Below are positions 28,652 through 38,526 of a stretch of 61,196 nucleotides of DNA, piece after piece. The position numbers and the translations under genes were made by a program. Under the pieces are notes generated by a model. That model worked only from the letters and a program-made list of their open reading frames with translations. It was not told the DNA's origin and made no database searches. Source of the DNA: Xanthomonas arboricola (GTDB taxonomy: Bacteria; Pseudomonadota; Gammaproteobacteria; Xanthomonadales; Xanthomonadaceae); contig NZ_QREM01000008.1 in the NCBI RefSeq assembly GCF_003353015.1, positions 419,163 to 480,358 on the forward strand, in the 5' to 3' direction. Position 1 is the first letter of the stretch. Every line of letters begins with the position of its first letter.

Positions 28652-29161
28652 TTACTGTTTTTTGAACGCTGCCAGCGCCGCAAACGGACTGGCCTTGTCT
28701 TGCTCTTCCTGGGTCGGAACCCACTCGGCCTCGACGGCCTCGCTGCCCGGCGCCATCGGCACCACCGGGATCGACAGAACCAGCTCGTCCTCGACCAGGT
28801 CTGCGGCCCGCAGCATGCCATCTTCCGGCACCAGCAAGGCCTCGTACTCGGCCGGCAACGCCGCTTCGTCGGCTTCGTCACGGATCAAACCAAGACGCTG
28901 CCTGATTTGCACCGGATACAGGAAACGCTGCAGGCTGCGCTGGCAGGCCAGCGGAAGCTCGACATCGACACTGAGCTCGACGTAGGCGACCTTCAACAGG
29001 CTGTCCTGATCGAACTGGAGCGAGTAGACACACTCGCCCTCGGTATCGACCAGGCTGCCTTGCAGGCGGGTCATCGCAGAGAGCGGGATGCGGCCATCGA
29101 AGCGCCTGCGCGCTGCGACCATCCGCCAAGCATCCAGCATTTCGGGTACGTTCGCGGACAT
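28652..29161 (-). CDS. yceD: YceD family (DUF177) protein
   Basis: 169 aa from the ATG at 29161 (MSANVPEMLDAWRMVAARRR). Small acidic protein conserved just upstream of rpmF in most bacteria. The plant homologue acts in 23S rRNA processing; the bacterial role is likely linked to the large subunit. LVEDELVLSIPVVP near the C-terminus is typical of the family. Confidence 0.9.
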   Translation of the reverse strand: MSANVPEMLDAWRMVAARRRFDGRIPLSAMTRLQGSLVDTEGECVYSLQFDQDSLLKVAYVELSVDVELPLACQRSLQRFLYPVQIRQRLGLIRDEADEAALPAEYEALLVPEDGMLRAADLVEDELVLSIPVVPMAPGSEAVEAEWVPTQEEQDKASPFAALAAFKKQ

Positions 29162-29272
29162 AAGCCGCAGAATGTTAAAGATCCGCCGACGCCCTGTCAA
29201 ATGCCCCTATTCACGCACCTGGCGGCGCCAAGGCTGGCAGACTCCCCTACCCGTCCGACGCAGCGCCCCATG

Positions 29273-29845
29273 ATGCCACGCCTGATTCTTGCCTCCACCT
29301 CGGTCTATCGGCGCGAGCTGCTTGGCCGGCTGCGACTGGACTTCACCACCGCCCGGCCGGAGGTCGACGAGCAGGCGCACCCCGGGGAGGCCCCGGACGC
29401 GCTGGCCAGTCGGCTGGCCGCGGAAAAGGCGGCGGCGGTGGCCGCGCAGGCGCCCGACGCCTGGGTGATTGGTTCGGACCAGGTCGCCGACCTGGAGGGC
29501 CAGGCCCTGGGCAAACCGGGCACGCTGGAGCGGGCGCATGCGCAGCTGACGGCGATGTCCGGGCGCGTGGTGCGCTTCCATACGGCAGTGAGCCTGGTCG
29601 GCCCTGGCCGCACCACGCACGCGCTGGATCTGACCGAGGTGCAGGTGCGCCCGCTGACGCGCGCCGAAATTGATCGCTACCTGGCCGCCGAGCCCGCACT
29701 GGATTGCGCCGGCAGCTTCAAGTGCGAGGGCTTCGGCATCAGCCTATTCGACGCCATTCGCTCGCAGGACCCCACCGCCCTGGTCGGCCTGCCACTGATC
29801 GCGCTGGCACGGCTGCTGCGGCAGGCAGGGTTGCAGATCCCGTAA
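29273..29845 (+). CDS. Maf-family nucleotide pyrophosphatase (YceF-like)
   Basis: 190 aa from the ATG at 29273 (another ATG lies immediately before, at 29270). The Maf fold hydrolyses non-canonical or methylated nucleoside triphosphates; the YceF branch, usually beside yceD-rpmF as here, prefers m7GTP. LILASTSVYRRELL, SDQVADLEGQ and GSFKCEGFGISLF are the family motifs. Divergent from yceD with about 110 bp between them. Confidence 0.94.
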   Translation: MPRLILASTSVYRRELLGRLRLDFTTARPEVDEQAHPGEAPDALASRLAAEKAAAVAAQAPDAWVIGSDQVADLEGQALGKPGTLERAHAQLTAMSGRVVRFHTAVSLVGPGRTTHALDLTEVQVRPLTRAEIDRYLAAEPALDCAGSFKCEGFGISLFDAIRSQDPTALVGLPLIALARLLRQAGLQIP

Positions 29846-29951
29846 GAGGTGCAGTGCGGCCAAGCGTAAAAGGCCGCCCACGCAGAGATCAGGCACCACA
29901 AAAATCCCCAATCCCGGCATCCATGCAGGCGAATTCGGGCTGCACGCGGCC

Positions 29952-31784
29952 CTAATCGGGCCGAGCCAGCGTGCAGAACTGATATGGATAGGCGGCCTGC
30001 CCCACATGCGAAGACAGCGTGCGGCAACGGGCCGGATCCAGCGTCAGCCCGTACGCGGCCAGGCGCTGCTGCGCGGCCTCGCGCACGGCGCGGTCTGCGT
30101 CGGCAATGTCCAGCGCCCTGCCCCTGGCAACAGTGAGCACGCAGCGACCCGGCTGCGATGCATCCAGCTCGGCACGCAGGCCGCGCGCGATCAACCAGCG
30201 CAGGCGCGTGCATTGTGGCTGCACGCTCCATCCCAGCTGCTGCGCCCAGCGATTCATCCGGTCGATCCGCAGCTGCTGCTTGTCGCGCGCCGCGCCCAGC
30301 ATGGCGTAGAGCTGCGGCCGCTCGGCAATCAGCGTGCGCACGCGCTGCCGGTACTGGTCGGTCTCGGCGATATTCGTCGCTACACCGATATAGCGCGCCT
30401 GCCGCGGAAGCAGCGGCACCCGCCAGGATTGCGGCTCGTCGCCGACCAGCAACACGGTAGAAGCAGCAGGTTCATCCATCACCGGCTGCTGCACCTGGAA
30501 GCTGTCGCGGGCCCAGGCTTCGTGCCCCCAATCCTTCCACCCGACCACCGCGACCAGGGCGCACAGCCCGATCAACCAGGCCGCCTTGCGATCGGCGCGT
30601 ACGGCGAATACGTGCCGGCACACGATCCAGAGCACCAACGGCGCAAGCAGCTCCAGCACCACCAGGTAGCGATGGATACTGAAAATGGCCTGCCACAGCG
30701 TATAGGCGACGCCGAAGAACACCAGCAGGACCAGGGCCGAACGATCCAGCCCGGCTTGCCGCACCGGTCGGCGCAGCAACCGGCGCCCTGCAGCGACCAA
30801 CGCCACCGCATACAGCACGGCCCAACCCGCCTGCACCAGACCGAGATCGCCAATGCGTTGCGGCTTGAAGGTAAACAGCAGCGGCCAGATCAGCTGCTCG
30901 CCCAGGCTGCGCGGCAACCAACGTACATCGGCGATCGAGACCGGCTGCGCCAGCGGCGATTTGAAGACGCCGTTGAACTGCGGAAACAACGGATTGCCCA
31001 GGTGCTGCCAGACCTGCCAATACCAGGGCCCGGCGATCAGCAGCAACACCAGCGCCGCAACGCCGGACAGCACACCCAAACCCAGCACACGCGAGCGCAT
31101 CCGCCCACCATCGCACAGGACCGCCGGCACCAGGGCCAGCGCGTAGAGCGCATTGGTGAGCTTGAGCGACACGGCCAGACCGAGCAGTGCGCCGGCGATG
31201 GCCCATCGCGGCACGGCGTGCGCACCCTGCCGCGCCCGTGCTTGCGTCGACAGGACCAGCGCCAACGCTGCCAGCAGCGGGATCGCGCTGGCGGTATCGC
31301 CCATGGTGCCGCCAAGTTCGGACAGAAACACCGCGCTGCACATGCCGGCCACTGCAAGCAGCGGCGCCCACTGGGCGCGCCGCGACTGCCCGGCCAGTAC
31401 CCGCCATGCCACTGCCGCCAACGGAACGACTACCGCCGCGTGCAAGGCACCCAGCAGCAGCCCGGCCACCGGCCCGGGAAGCTGCAGCATCAGCCAGGCA
31501 TGCACGCCATCGAGCAATGGGCTGAAGTAACTCTGCATCTGCGCCGGCGCCAGATCCACGCCCAGCCGATCGTGCGTCCAGGCATCGCCGATATAGAGGT
31601 GGTAATTGCGCAGGTCCCAGTTGGCGTCCTGCCCCAGAGCAAGCGACAGCAGCGCCCCCAGCAACACCACCACACCCACCGTCGCGGCGATCTGGCGTGG
31701 CGAATGAAAGCCGAAATGGCGATCGGCCCAGTGCACTAGCCGCTGTCGCCGGCCGACCGACGCCGAGGTCGCGATGGATGCCAT
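29952..31784 (-). CDS. Polytopic membrane glycosyltransferase-like protein
   Basis: About 610 aa from the ATG at 31784, which overlaps the stop of the preceding GT2 gene (TGATG), so the two are coupled. Roughly ten hydrophobic segments. After the first helix comes NWDLRNYHLYIGDAW, an acidic loop of the type that holds the catalytic Asp in GT-C glycosyltransferases, and a soluble C-terminal domain of about 150 residues. Third gene of an envelope-glycan operon; donor and acceptor unknown. Confidence 0.7.
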   Translation of the reverse strand: MASIATSASVGRRQRLVHWADRHFGFHSPRQIAATVGVVVLLGALLSLALGQDANWDLRNYHLYIGDAWTHDRLGVDLAPAQMQSYFSPLLDGVHAWLMLQLPGPVAGLLLGALHAAVVVPLAAVAWRVLAGQSRRAQWAPLLAVAGMCSAVFLSELGGTMGDTASAIPLLAALALVLSTQARARQGAHAVPRWAIAGALLGLAVSLKLTNALYALALVPAVLCDGGRMRSRVLGLGVLSGVAALVLLLIAGPWYWQVWQHLGNPLFPQFNGVFKSPLAQPVSIADVRWLPRSLGEQLIWPLLFTFKPQRIGDLGLVQAGWAVLYAVALVAAGRRLLRRPVRQAGLDRSALVLLVFFGVAYTLWQAIFSIHRYLVVLELLAPLVLWIVCRHVFAVRADRKAAWLIGLCALVAVVGWKDWGHEAWARDSFQVQQPVMDEPAASTVLLVGDEPQSWRVPLLPRQARYIGVATNIAETDQYRQRVRTLIAERPQLYAMLGAARDKQQLRIDRMNRWAQQLGWSVQPQCTRLRWLIARGLRAELDASQPGRCVLTVARGRALDIADADRAVREAAQQRLAAYGLTLDPARCRTLSSHVGQAAYPYQFCTLARPD

Positions 31785-32779
31785 CAGCGCGCAGCTCCGC
31801 GCGCGCGCGACGCGACAACAGTGGCGACGCCCGGCTCGGCCAGATACGCCAGATGCTTGGCCTCGACGCGCCCGCGCGTGACCGTATCCAGGATCAACCC
31901 GCACGCCGGCAGCAGGAAACCCAGCAGCATCAGCGCCACGCACAGGATCGCGGTGGGAAACCGCGGCACCAGCCCGGTCTGGAAGTAGGTTTCGAACAAC
32001 GGAATCGCCAGCACGATCGACAACGTGGCGCTAAGCACAAAGCCGATGGAGAAGAACAACAACGGCCGCTCGGCCTTGAACAGCTTGGCGATGGTGGTGA
32101 GGATGCGCCAGCCGTCGCGCCAGGTGTTCAACTTGCTTTGCGAGCCTTCCGGGCGCACGCCGTAGGCGGTTTCGACCTCGGCCACCGGCATGCGCAACTG
32201 CAATGCGTGCACGGCCAGTTCGGTTTCGGTTTCGAATCCGTGCGCATGCGCAGCGAAGGATTTGACGTAGCGCCGGGAGAACACGCGATAGCCGGACAGC
32301 ATGTCGTCGAAACTGCGACCGAACAGCAGCCCCGCGCAACGCGTCAGCAACACGTTGCCGACGCGATGACCGGGCCGGTACGCGGCCTGCTGCTGATCGC
32401 GGCGCGCCCCGACCACCATGTCCAGCCGCTCGTCGATCAGCTTGCGCACCAGCACCGGTGCGGCAGCCGCATCGTACGTCGCATCGCCATCGACCAGCAC
32501 ATAGATGTCGGCCTCCACATCCGCAAAGCCCCGCCGCACCACGTTGCCCTTGCCCTGCAAGGCCACGCGACTCACCTGCGCGCCCGCCGCCGCCGCGACT
32601 GTCGCGGTGGCATCGCTGGAATTGTTGTCCAGCACATGGATCGCCGCGCCCGGCAAGGCCGCGGCAAACGCGCCGACCACCGCGGCGACCGTCGCCGCCT
32701 CGTTATGGCAGGGCACCAGCACGGCGATTCGGATCCCGGGCACAGGCACGGGAGGAACAACAGTCATGGCATCGGTCAT
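31784..32779 (-). CDS. Family 2 glycosyltransferase (polyprenyl-phosphate type)
   Basis: 331 aa from the ATG at 32779 (an internal ATG at 32767 is also possible). Nucleotide-sugar binding IAVLVPCHNEAATVAAVV and the metal-binding YVLVDGDATYD identify GT2. Two C-terminal transmembrane helices suggest it loads a sugar onto a lipid phosphate. The neighbouring GT-C type proteins would then use that lipid-linked sugar. Starts 8 bp past the GT39 gene. Confidence 0.87.
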   Translation of the reverse strand: MTDAMTVVPPVPVPGIRIAVLVPCHNEAATVAAVVGAFAAALPGAAIHVLDNNSSDATATVAAAAGAQVSRVALQGKGNVVRRGFADVEADIYVLVDGDATYDAAAAPVLVRKLIDERLDMVVGARRDQQQAAYRPGHRVGNVLLTRCAGLLFGRSFDDMLSGYRVFSRRYVKSFAAHAHGFETETELAVHALQLRMPVAEVETAYGVRPEGSQSKLNTWRDGWRILTTIAKLFKAERPLLFFSIGFVLSATLSIVLAIPLFETYFQTGLVPRFPTAILCVALMLLGFLLPACGLILDTVTRGRVEAKHLAYLAEPGVATVVASRARGAAR

Positions 32780-32787
32780 TGCGTGAT

Positions 32788-34629
32788 CTAGGGTGTGGAA
32801 ACGGTGATGGGCTGTTCCCACCAGTCCTCGACGCTGCCGTCGTGGCCGTGCAGGCGCAGTCCCAGCCAGTGCGTGCCCGGCGACAGCGCATGCGTGTCGA
32901 AGGTGGCGCTGAAACCGACATTGGGATGCTGCGGGTCGGTGGAGATCTTCCAGTACGGGCGCACATCCAGCAGCGTGCCGTACTCGGCCTGCGCAACCGG
33001 ACGCCCGTCCAGCAGCAGCTCCACATTCGACAGGCCGACGCCGTCCTTGAACGCCCAGCCACGCACCTGCACCTGCCCGGACACCTGCACGTCCGGCAGC
33101 GGCGTATCGATCCAGGCCATCGCCGGCGCGATGCATGGCCCAGGCCGGCGTTGCGCCGGCAACGCGAACAGCAGGAAGCGCTGGTAGCCGTGATCGGTGG
33201 ACACCACGCTGGGCGGCGGCAGCGGCCCGACCATGTCGCAGATGGCGTGATAGCGCTTCAGCAGGTCGCGATAACGCTGATCGCTGGGCGAGAGCACCAG
33301 CAGCCGCGGCCCATTGCGCGTGCCATCGCTGAGCAGCCCCCACTGCTGCAGCTGCGCGCTGCGCCCGTGCTTGTCGTTCAACTCCGCACGCAGTACCTCG
33401 ACATTGGCATCGTGCAACTGGAAGCCCAGCTCGGCACCGACCTTGAAATTTTCCGCCAGCACGCGCGTGCCCGGCGGCATTTGCGCCAGCCGGGCCTTGA
33501 CCGCACGCGCCAGATCCTGCCATCCGGCAAAGTTGCGCGGATAGTATTTTTCACCGGCCGCATGCGCGCGAACCGACGGCACCGACACCGCCAGGTAATA
33601 GCCATACGCCCCCAGGGTGCCGAGCAGCGCGATCACCCACACCGCGCGACGCAGCGCATGCGGCCAACGCATCAGGATCACCGGCACCGCGACCAGCAAG
33701 GCCAGGTAGCCCGGCAGCGGCCAGTGGAAACTGATCCGCTCGGCATCGCTGAAGAAGCCGAGCACGAAGATCGCCACCGTCGAAATCCCGCCCAGCAGGC
33801 CGAAATAACGCCATTGCGCCCGCGAACCGCCACCGGCACGCGTGCCGGCCAGGCCGACCTTGAGCATCGCCCAGGCCAGCGGCGGGGTCACCAGCACCGC
33901 CTGTATCAGCAGGAACCACAGCCCGGTGACCTGGAAACGCCACGGATGCCGGTCGACCAGCTGGAAACGCAGCCCGGCCTCGTCGTGCTCGGTGTTCCAG
34001 AACAGCAGCGGCAGCCAGCTCACCGCACCCAGCGTCAGCGCCATCCAGATGCGCGGGTCGCGCATGACCACGCGCCCCTGCGGGATGCACAGCAGCGCGA
34101 TGCAGCCCACCCCGATCACCCCGGCAAAACGGTAGTGACTGAGCGCACCGATCACCAGGCCGATGGCGAGCTCGAGCGCACTGGTGGCATCGACCTCGCG
34201 CAGCAGCCGCGCGCCGGCATCCATGCACAGCACCGCCGCCAGCGCCATTGGCACATCCGGCACCGCCAGGATGCCCAGCGTGGCCGACAGCGGCATCAGC
34301 AAGGTCAGGCTGCCGGCCTGCCAGCCCAGCGTGGAGCCGAACCAGCGCGTGGCGATATGCGCGATCAACCACGGAATCAGCGCGGCGATGGCCAGAAACG
34401 GCAGCCGCAGGGCCAGCAGGTGATGCCCGCCCAGTTCCACGCCCAGCCGCGCCAGCCAGGCGGTCATGCCCGGCAGATCCGAATACGCGGCGGCCAGATG
34501 CTGGCCTTCCTGCCAGTAGAACGCCTCGTCGACGAACAGCGGCAGCCGCGCGGCGATCAACAGCTTGACGGCCGTCGCCAGTGTCCACAGGATCACGAAG
34601 GTGCGATGTGCGCGTTGGTCCCCTTGCAT
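32788..34629 (-). CDS. ArnT/PMT-like (GT39) membrane glycosyltransferase with C-terminal beta domain
   Basis: 613 aa from the ATG at 34629 (a GTG at 34641 is an alternative). The first periplasmic loop holds FVDEAFYWQEGQHLA, the Asp-Glu motif of GT-C dolichyl-phosphate-mannose/ArnT enzymes, followed by about ten helices. After a soluble domain the last ~95 residues (from DVQVSGQVQVRGWAF) look like an Ig-like or carbohydrate-binding beta module, unusual for this family. First gene of the leftward glycan operon and divergent, by only about 36 bp, from moxR. Confidence 0.83.
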   Translation of the reverse strand: MQGDQRAHRTFVILWTLATAVKLLIAARLPLFVDEAFYWQEGQHLAAAYSDLPGMTAWLARLGVELGGHHLLALRLPFLAIAALIPWLIAHIATRWFGSTLGWQAGSLTLLMPLSATLGILAVPDVPMALAAVLCMDAGARLLREVDATSALELAIGLVIGALSHYRFAGVIGVGCIALLCIPQGRVVMRDPRIWMALTLGAVSWLPLLFWNTEHDEAGLRFQLVDRHPWRFQVTGLWFLLIQAVLVTPPLAWAMLKVGLAGTRAGGGSRAQWRYFGLLGGISTVAIFVLGFFSDAERISFHWPLPGYLALLVAVPVILMRWPHALRRAVWVIALLGTLGAYGYYLAVSVPSVRAHAAGEKYYPRNFAGWQDLARAVKARLAQMPPGTRVLAENFKVGAELGFQLHDANVEVLRAELNDKHGRSAQLQQWGLLSDGTRNGPRLLVLSPSDQRYRDLLKRYHAICDMVGPLPPPSVVSTDHGYQRFLLFALPAQRRPGPCIAPAMAWIDTPLPDVQVSGQVQVRGWAFKDGVGLSNVELLLDGRPVAQAEYGTLLDVRPYWKISTDPQHPNVGFSATFDTHALSPGTHWLGLRLHGHDGSVEDWWEQPITVSTP

Positions 34630-34665
34630 TGCCCTGTGCACTCTTCTTCCACCTACGGAATTGTG

Positions 34666-35619
34666 ATGTCGATACCGCTGCGTTCCACGGAAATGCTAAC
34701 CGATGCGCTGCGCCAATCGCTGCGGCGTGCACAAGACCAGGTCAATTCGCTGCTGCTGGGCAAGGCGCAGGAAGTGCGCCTGGCGTTCGTGGCACTGCTG
34801 TCCGGCGGACATCTGCTGATCGAAGACCTGCCCGGCCTGGGCAAGACCACCCTCGCCCACGCCATGGCCTCCAGCCTGGGGCTGGGCTTCCAGCGCGTGC
34901 AGTTCACCTCCGACCTGCTGCCGGCAGACGTGCTGGGCGTGTCGGTGTACGACGCCGCCTCGCGCCAGTTCCAGTTCCATCCGGGCCCGGTGTTCACCAA
35001 CGTGCTGCTGGCCGACGAGATCAATCGCGCCCCGCCACGCACGCAAAGCTCGCTGCTGGAGGCCATGGCCGAACAGCAGGTCACCCTCGATGGCGTCACC
35101 CATGCATTGCCGGAGCCGTTCTTCGTGATCGCCACGCAGAATCCGGTGGACCTGTCCGGCACCTTCCCGCTGCCGGATTCGCAACTGGATCGCTTCCTGC
35201 TGCGGCTCAGCCTGGGCTATCCCAGCGCCGATGCCGAGCGTGCGCTGCTGTCGGGCGTGGACCGGCGCGAACTGATCGCCCAGGCGGCGCCGCAACTCAG
35301 CGACACCGACGTGGTGGCGCTGCGTACGGTGGTGGGACAGATCCATACCAGCGACGCGCTGATCGGCTATGTGCAGGCCTTGCTGCTGCGCAGCCGCCAG
35401 CATGCCGGGGTGCGCGTGGGGCTGTCGCCGCGTGCCGGCATCGCGCTGCTGCGTGCGGCCAAGGCCTATGCGCTGCTGCTCGGGCGCGAGCACGTGCTGC
35501 CGGAAGACGTGCAGGCGCTGTTCGTGGCCGTGGCCGGCCACCGGCTGGTGCCGGAAGCCGAATCCTCGTCCGGGCCGGCGCTGGCCAAGGCGCTGCTGCA
35601 CAGCGTGCCGGTGGACTGA
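34666..35619 (+). CDS. MoxR-family AAA+ ATPase
   Basis: 317 aa from the ATG at 34666; a second in-frame ATG follows at 34693. Walker A is DLPGLGKTTLAH and Walker B is VLLADEINRAPP. MoxR ATPases act as chaperones for metal or complex insertion and are nearly always followed, as here, by a DUF58 protein and a transglutaminase. The long open frame upstream is antisense to the GT39 gene and is not part of this protein. Confidence 0.94.
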   Translation: MSIPLRSTEMLTDALRQSLRRAQDQVNSLLLGKAQEVRLAFVALLSGGHLLIEDLPGLGKTTLAHAMASSLGLGFQRVQFTSDLLPADVLGVSVYDAASRQFQFHPGPVFTNVLLADEINRAPPRTQSSLLEAMAEQQVTLDGVTHALPEPFFVIATQNPVDLSGTFPLPDSQLDRFLLRLSLGYPSADAERALLSGVDRRELIAQAAPQLSDTDVVALRTVVGQIHTSDALIGYVQALLLRSRQHAGVRVGLSPRAGIALLRAAKAYALLLGREHVLPEDVQALFVAVAGHRLVPEAESSSGPALAKALLHSVPVD

Positions 35620-35624
35620 TCCCG

Positions 35625-36581
35625 GTGCGTGCGCACGTGCGCGGCATCGGCCGCCGCCTCAGCCTGCTGGCGCGTCCGCGCGGCGCGGAGGCCTTGCCGA
35701 TCGTGCTGGACCGGCGGCGCATCTACGTGCTGCCGACGCGCTTCGGGCTGTTCGTCACCGCCTTGCTGCTGGCGATGCTGCTGGGCGCATTGAACTACAA
35801 CAACAACCCGGCCCTGCTGCTGGCCCTGTTGCTGGCCACCGCCGGGATTGCCAGCAGCATCATGGCGCACCTGCAGCTGTCGGCGCTGCGCATCGAGGCG
35901 GTGTCGGCCGAACCGGTGGTCGCCGGCGAGCCATTGCGCATGCGGGTGTCGCTGGCACGTCGCGACACCCGCGCACGGCGCGGGCTGCGCCTGGATCATC
36001 GGGACAGCAGCGGCTACTGCGCGTTGCTGGCGCACGACATGGCCGAGGTCGACCTGTCGGTGCCCACCGAGCGGCGCGGCTGGCAGGACCTCGAACGCAT
36101 CCGCCTGTCCAGCACCCAGCCACTGGGGCTGGTGCGCGCCTGGTCGTGGGTCTGGCCGGAAACGCCGCTGCTGGCCTATCCCAGGCCCGAGGAACAGGGC
36201 CCGGCATTGCCCGAGGGCGCCGGTTCGCCCAACCAGACCCGCCTGCACCCACAAGGCGAGGAATTGCACCAGCTGCGCCCGTATCGCGCCGGCGACGCGC
36301 CACGTACGATCTCCTGGAAGCACTCGGCGCGTCGCGACAGCCTGCTGGTGCGCGAGTACGAGCAACCCCTGGGCATCGAAGTCACGCTGGACTGGCGCAC
36401 GCTCAACGCGCTGCCGTACGAGCGCCGCATTGCGCGGCTGGCGCGCTGGGTCAACCTGGCCGAGCGCGACGGCCGGCGCTACCGGCTACTGCTGCCCGGC
36501 CAGCCAGCGCTGGGGCCTGGGCACGGTCCGGCGCACCATCACCTGTGTCTGCGCGCCCTGGCCCTGCTTCCCCATGACTGA
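35625..36581 (+). CDS. DUF58 membrane protein
   Basis: 318 aa from the GTG at 35625, five bases after the moxR stop. Two N-terminal transmembrane helices (LPTRFGLFVTALLLAMLLGA region) precede a vWA-like DUF58 domain with GEELHQLRPYRAGDAPRTI and SWKHSARRDSLLVREYE, the defining motif. Partner of MoxR and the downstream transglutaminase; the process served is unknown. Its 3' end overlaps the next gene by eight bases. Confidence 0.9.
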   Translation: MRAHVRGIGRRLSLLARPRGAEALPIVLDRRRIYVLPTRFGLFVTALLLAMLLGALNYNNNPALLLALLLATAGIASSIMAHLQLSALRIEAVSAEPVVAGEPLRMRVSLARRDTRARRGLRLDHRDSSGYCALLAHDMAEVDLSVPTERRGWQDLERIRLSSTQPLGLVRAWSWVWPETPLLAYPRPEEQGPALPEGAGSPNQTRLHPQGEELHQLRPYRAGDAPRTISWKHSARRDSLLVREYEQPLGIEVTLDWRTLNALPYERRIARLARWVNLAERDGRRYRLLLPGQPALGPGHGPAHHHLCLRALALLPHD

Positions 36582-38526
36582 GCCGTCCGTCCCGATCACC
36601 CAGGCCAGCCGCGGCTGGGTACTGGTCACCAGCTGGCTGGCACTGGCGCCGCTGCTGCTGCAGTTGCCGGGACTGCTCGCCGGCACCATTGCCGTGGCCG
36701 CCGTGATGGTCGGCGTGCTGAGCTGGCGCAACACCGTGATGGCACCGGTACGGCTATTGCTGGTGGTGGCGATGCTGGGCGCGGTGTATTGGCAGATCGG
36801 CATGCGCTTCGGCCGCGACACCGGCTGCGCGGTGCTGGCGTCGATGCTGGCGATCAAGGCCTCCGAGCTGCGCACCTTGCGCGATGCGCGCAGCCTGCTC
36901 GGCTTTGCGTTGTTCGCCCCGTTTGCGGCGTTTCTGCTCGACCAGGGGCCGGCGACGATGGGGCTGGCGCTGCTGGCGGTGATGAGCGCGCTGCTGAGCA
37001 TGCAGCGGCTGGCCGACGAGGAACACCGCACCGCCACGCCTGCGCTGCGGATGCAGTTGCGCGGCATCGGCAAGCTGGTCGCCATCGGCGTGCCGCTGGC
37101 GCTGGCCACGTTCTGGCTGCTGCCGCGCCTGAGCTCCCCGCTGTGGGGCGTGCCCGAGCGCGCGCTGTCGCGGCCCGGCCTGTCGGACAGCATGGCGCCG
37201 GGTGAATGGATCGACCTGATGGCCGACGACAGCCCGGCGCTGCGTGTGCAGTTCACCGGCACGGCGCCACCGCCGCAACAACGCTACTGGCGCGGGCCGG
37301 TGATGTGGGACTTCGACGGCCGGACCTGGCAGCGCGCACGCTGGACCGGCCGCGGCCAACCCGCCACGGTCACCGCCGGGCCGCGGAGCTACCGCTATCG
37401 CCTGGATTACGAGCCCACCGACCGTCGCCAGCTGGTGTCGCTGGACCTGCCCACGCAAGCAGTGGCCAATGCCGATCTGTCGCCCGACTACGAACTGTTC
37501 GCCCAGCGGCCCTTGAGTGCACTGACCCGCTGGGAGCTGCAGTCGGCGCCACCGGCCCGCTTCGACGCCGACCTGCCCGACCAGTTGCGCAAGCGCGCAC
37601 TCGCGCTGCCGCCCGGTTTCAATCCACGCACGCTCACGCTGGCACGGCAATGGCGCAGCGAGGCCGGCAGCAACGACGATGCCGTGGTGCAGCGCGCGCT
37701 GCAGTGGATCACCCGCGAGTTCGCCTACACCCTGGACACCCCGCTGCTCGGCCGCAACAGCGTGGATGAATTCCTGTTCCAGCAGAAGGCCGGTTTCTGC
37801 GAGCACTTCAGCTCTTCGTTCGTGGTGCTGATGCGCGCGGCCGGCATCCCGGCGCGCGTGGTCACCGGCTATGCCGGCGGCGCCTACAACGGCTTCGGCA
37901 ATTACTGGGTGGTGCGGCGCATGGATGCGCATGCCTGGGCCGAGGTCTGGCTGGCCGGGCGCGGCTGGGTGCGGGTGGACCCCACCGCCGCGGTGGCACC
38001 GGAACGCATCTACGACACGCTGGAAGACCGCGTGCAGGTCGGCGGCGGCAACAATTTCGCCCAGCTCGGCATGTGGGCCAGCCTCGGCCAGGTCAGCGAC
38101 CTGCTGCGCCGCGGCTGGAACGACCTGGTGCTGTCCTTCGATGCCGAGCGCCAGCAGCGGCTGTTGCAGCCGTTCGGCATCGATCGCCTGGACACCTCGC
38201 AACTGGCCGCCATCTTCGGCATCTTCGCGGCCAGCGCACTTGCCTGGATGGGCTGGCTGCTGGCGCGCGGCGAGCGTGAGCGCGACCCGCTGCTGCGCGC
38301 CTGGCATCGCCTGGGCCGCCGCTACGGCAAGCTCGGCCTGGCCCGCGAACCGCACGAACCGGCCCTCGCCTGGGCGCAGCGTGTCACCCGTTCACACCCG
38401 GATCCGGCATTGTTGGCACTCAGCCAACGTTTCGCTGCCGCGCGCTACGCTGGCGCTGATTCGGACAGCGCCTCACTCCTCAAAGATCTGCAGCAGCATC
38501 GCCCGCGAACCGGAGCTTCCTCATGA
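36574..38526 (+). CDS. Transglutaminase-like membrane protein (TgpA/DUF3488)
   Basis: 650 aa. Five to six N-terminal helices (DUF3488), then a periplasmic transglutaminase core with the full triad: Cys in KAGFCEHFSSSFVVLMRAAG, His in RMDAHAWAEVWL and Asp in WVRVDPT. One more C-terminal helix (IFAASALAWMGWLLA) and a DUF4129-like tail follow. Pseudomonas aeruginosa TgpA is essential. Overlaps DUF58 upstream and slp downstream. Confidence 0.93.
   Translation: MTEPSVPITQASRGWVLVTSWLALAPLLLQLPGLLAGTIAVAAVMVGVLSWRNTVMAPVRLLLVVAMLGAVYWQIGMRFGRDTGCAVLASMLAIKASELRTLRDARSLLGFALFAPFAAFLLDQGPATMGLALLAVMSALLSMQRLADEEHRTATPALRMQLRGIGKLVAIGVPLALATFWLLPRLSSPLWGVPERALSRPGLSDSMAPGEWIDLMADDSPALRVQFTGTAPPPQQRYWRGPVMWDFDGRTWQRARWTGRGQPATVTAGPRSYRYRLDYEPTDRRQLVSLDLPTQAVANADLSPDYELFAQRPLSALTRWELQSAPPARFDADLPDQLRKRALALPPGFNPRTLTLARQWRSEAGSNDDAVVQRALQWITREFAYTLDTPLLGRNSVDEFLFQQKAGFCEHFSSSFVVLMRAAGIPARVVTGYAGGAYNGFGNYWVVRRMDAHAWAEVWLAGRGWVRVDPTAAVAPERIYDTLEDRVQVGGGNNFAQLGMWASLGQVSDLLRRGWNDLVLSFDAERQQRLLQPFGIDRLDTSQLAAIFGIFAASALAWMGWLLARGERERDPLLRAWHRLGRRYGKLGLAREPHEPALAWAQRVTRSHPDPALLALSQRFAAARYAGADSDSASLLKDLQQHRPRTGASS

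Noticed and set aside
32458..34665. Long upstream extension of the moxR frame
   Set aside because: It is antisense to two glycosyltransferase genes; the MoxR domain begins only after the ATG at 34666.
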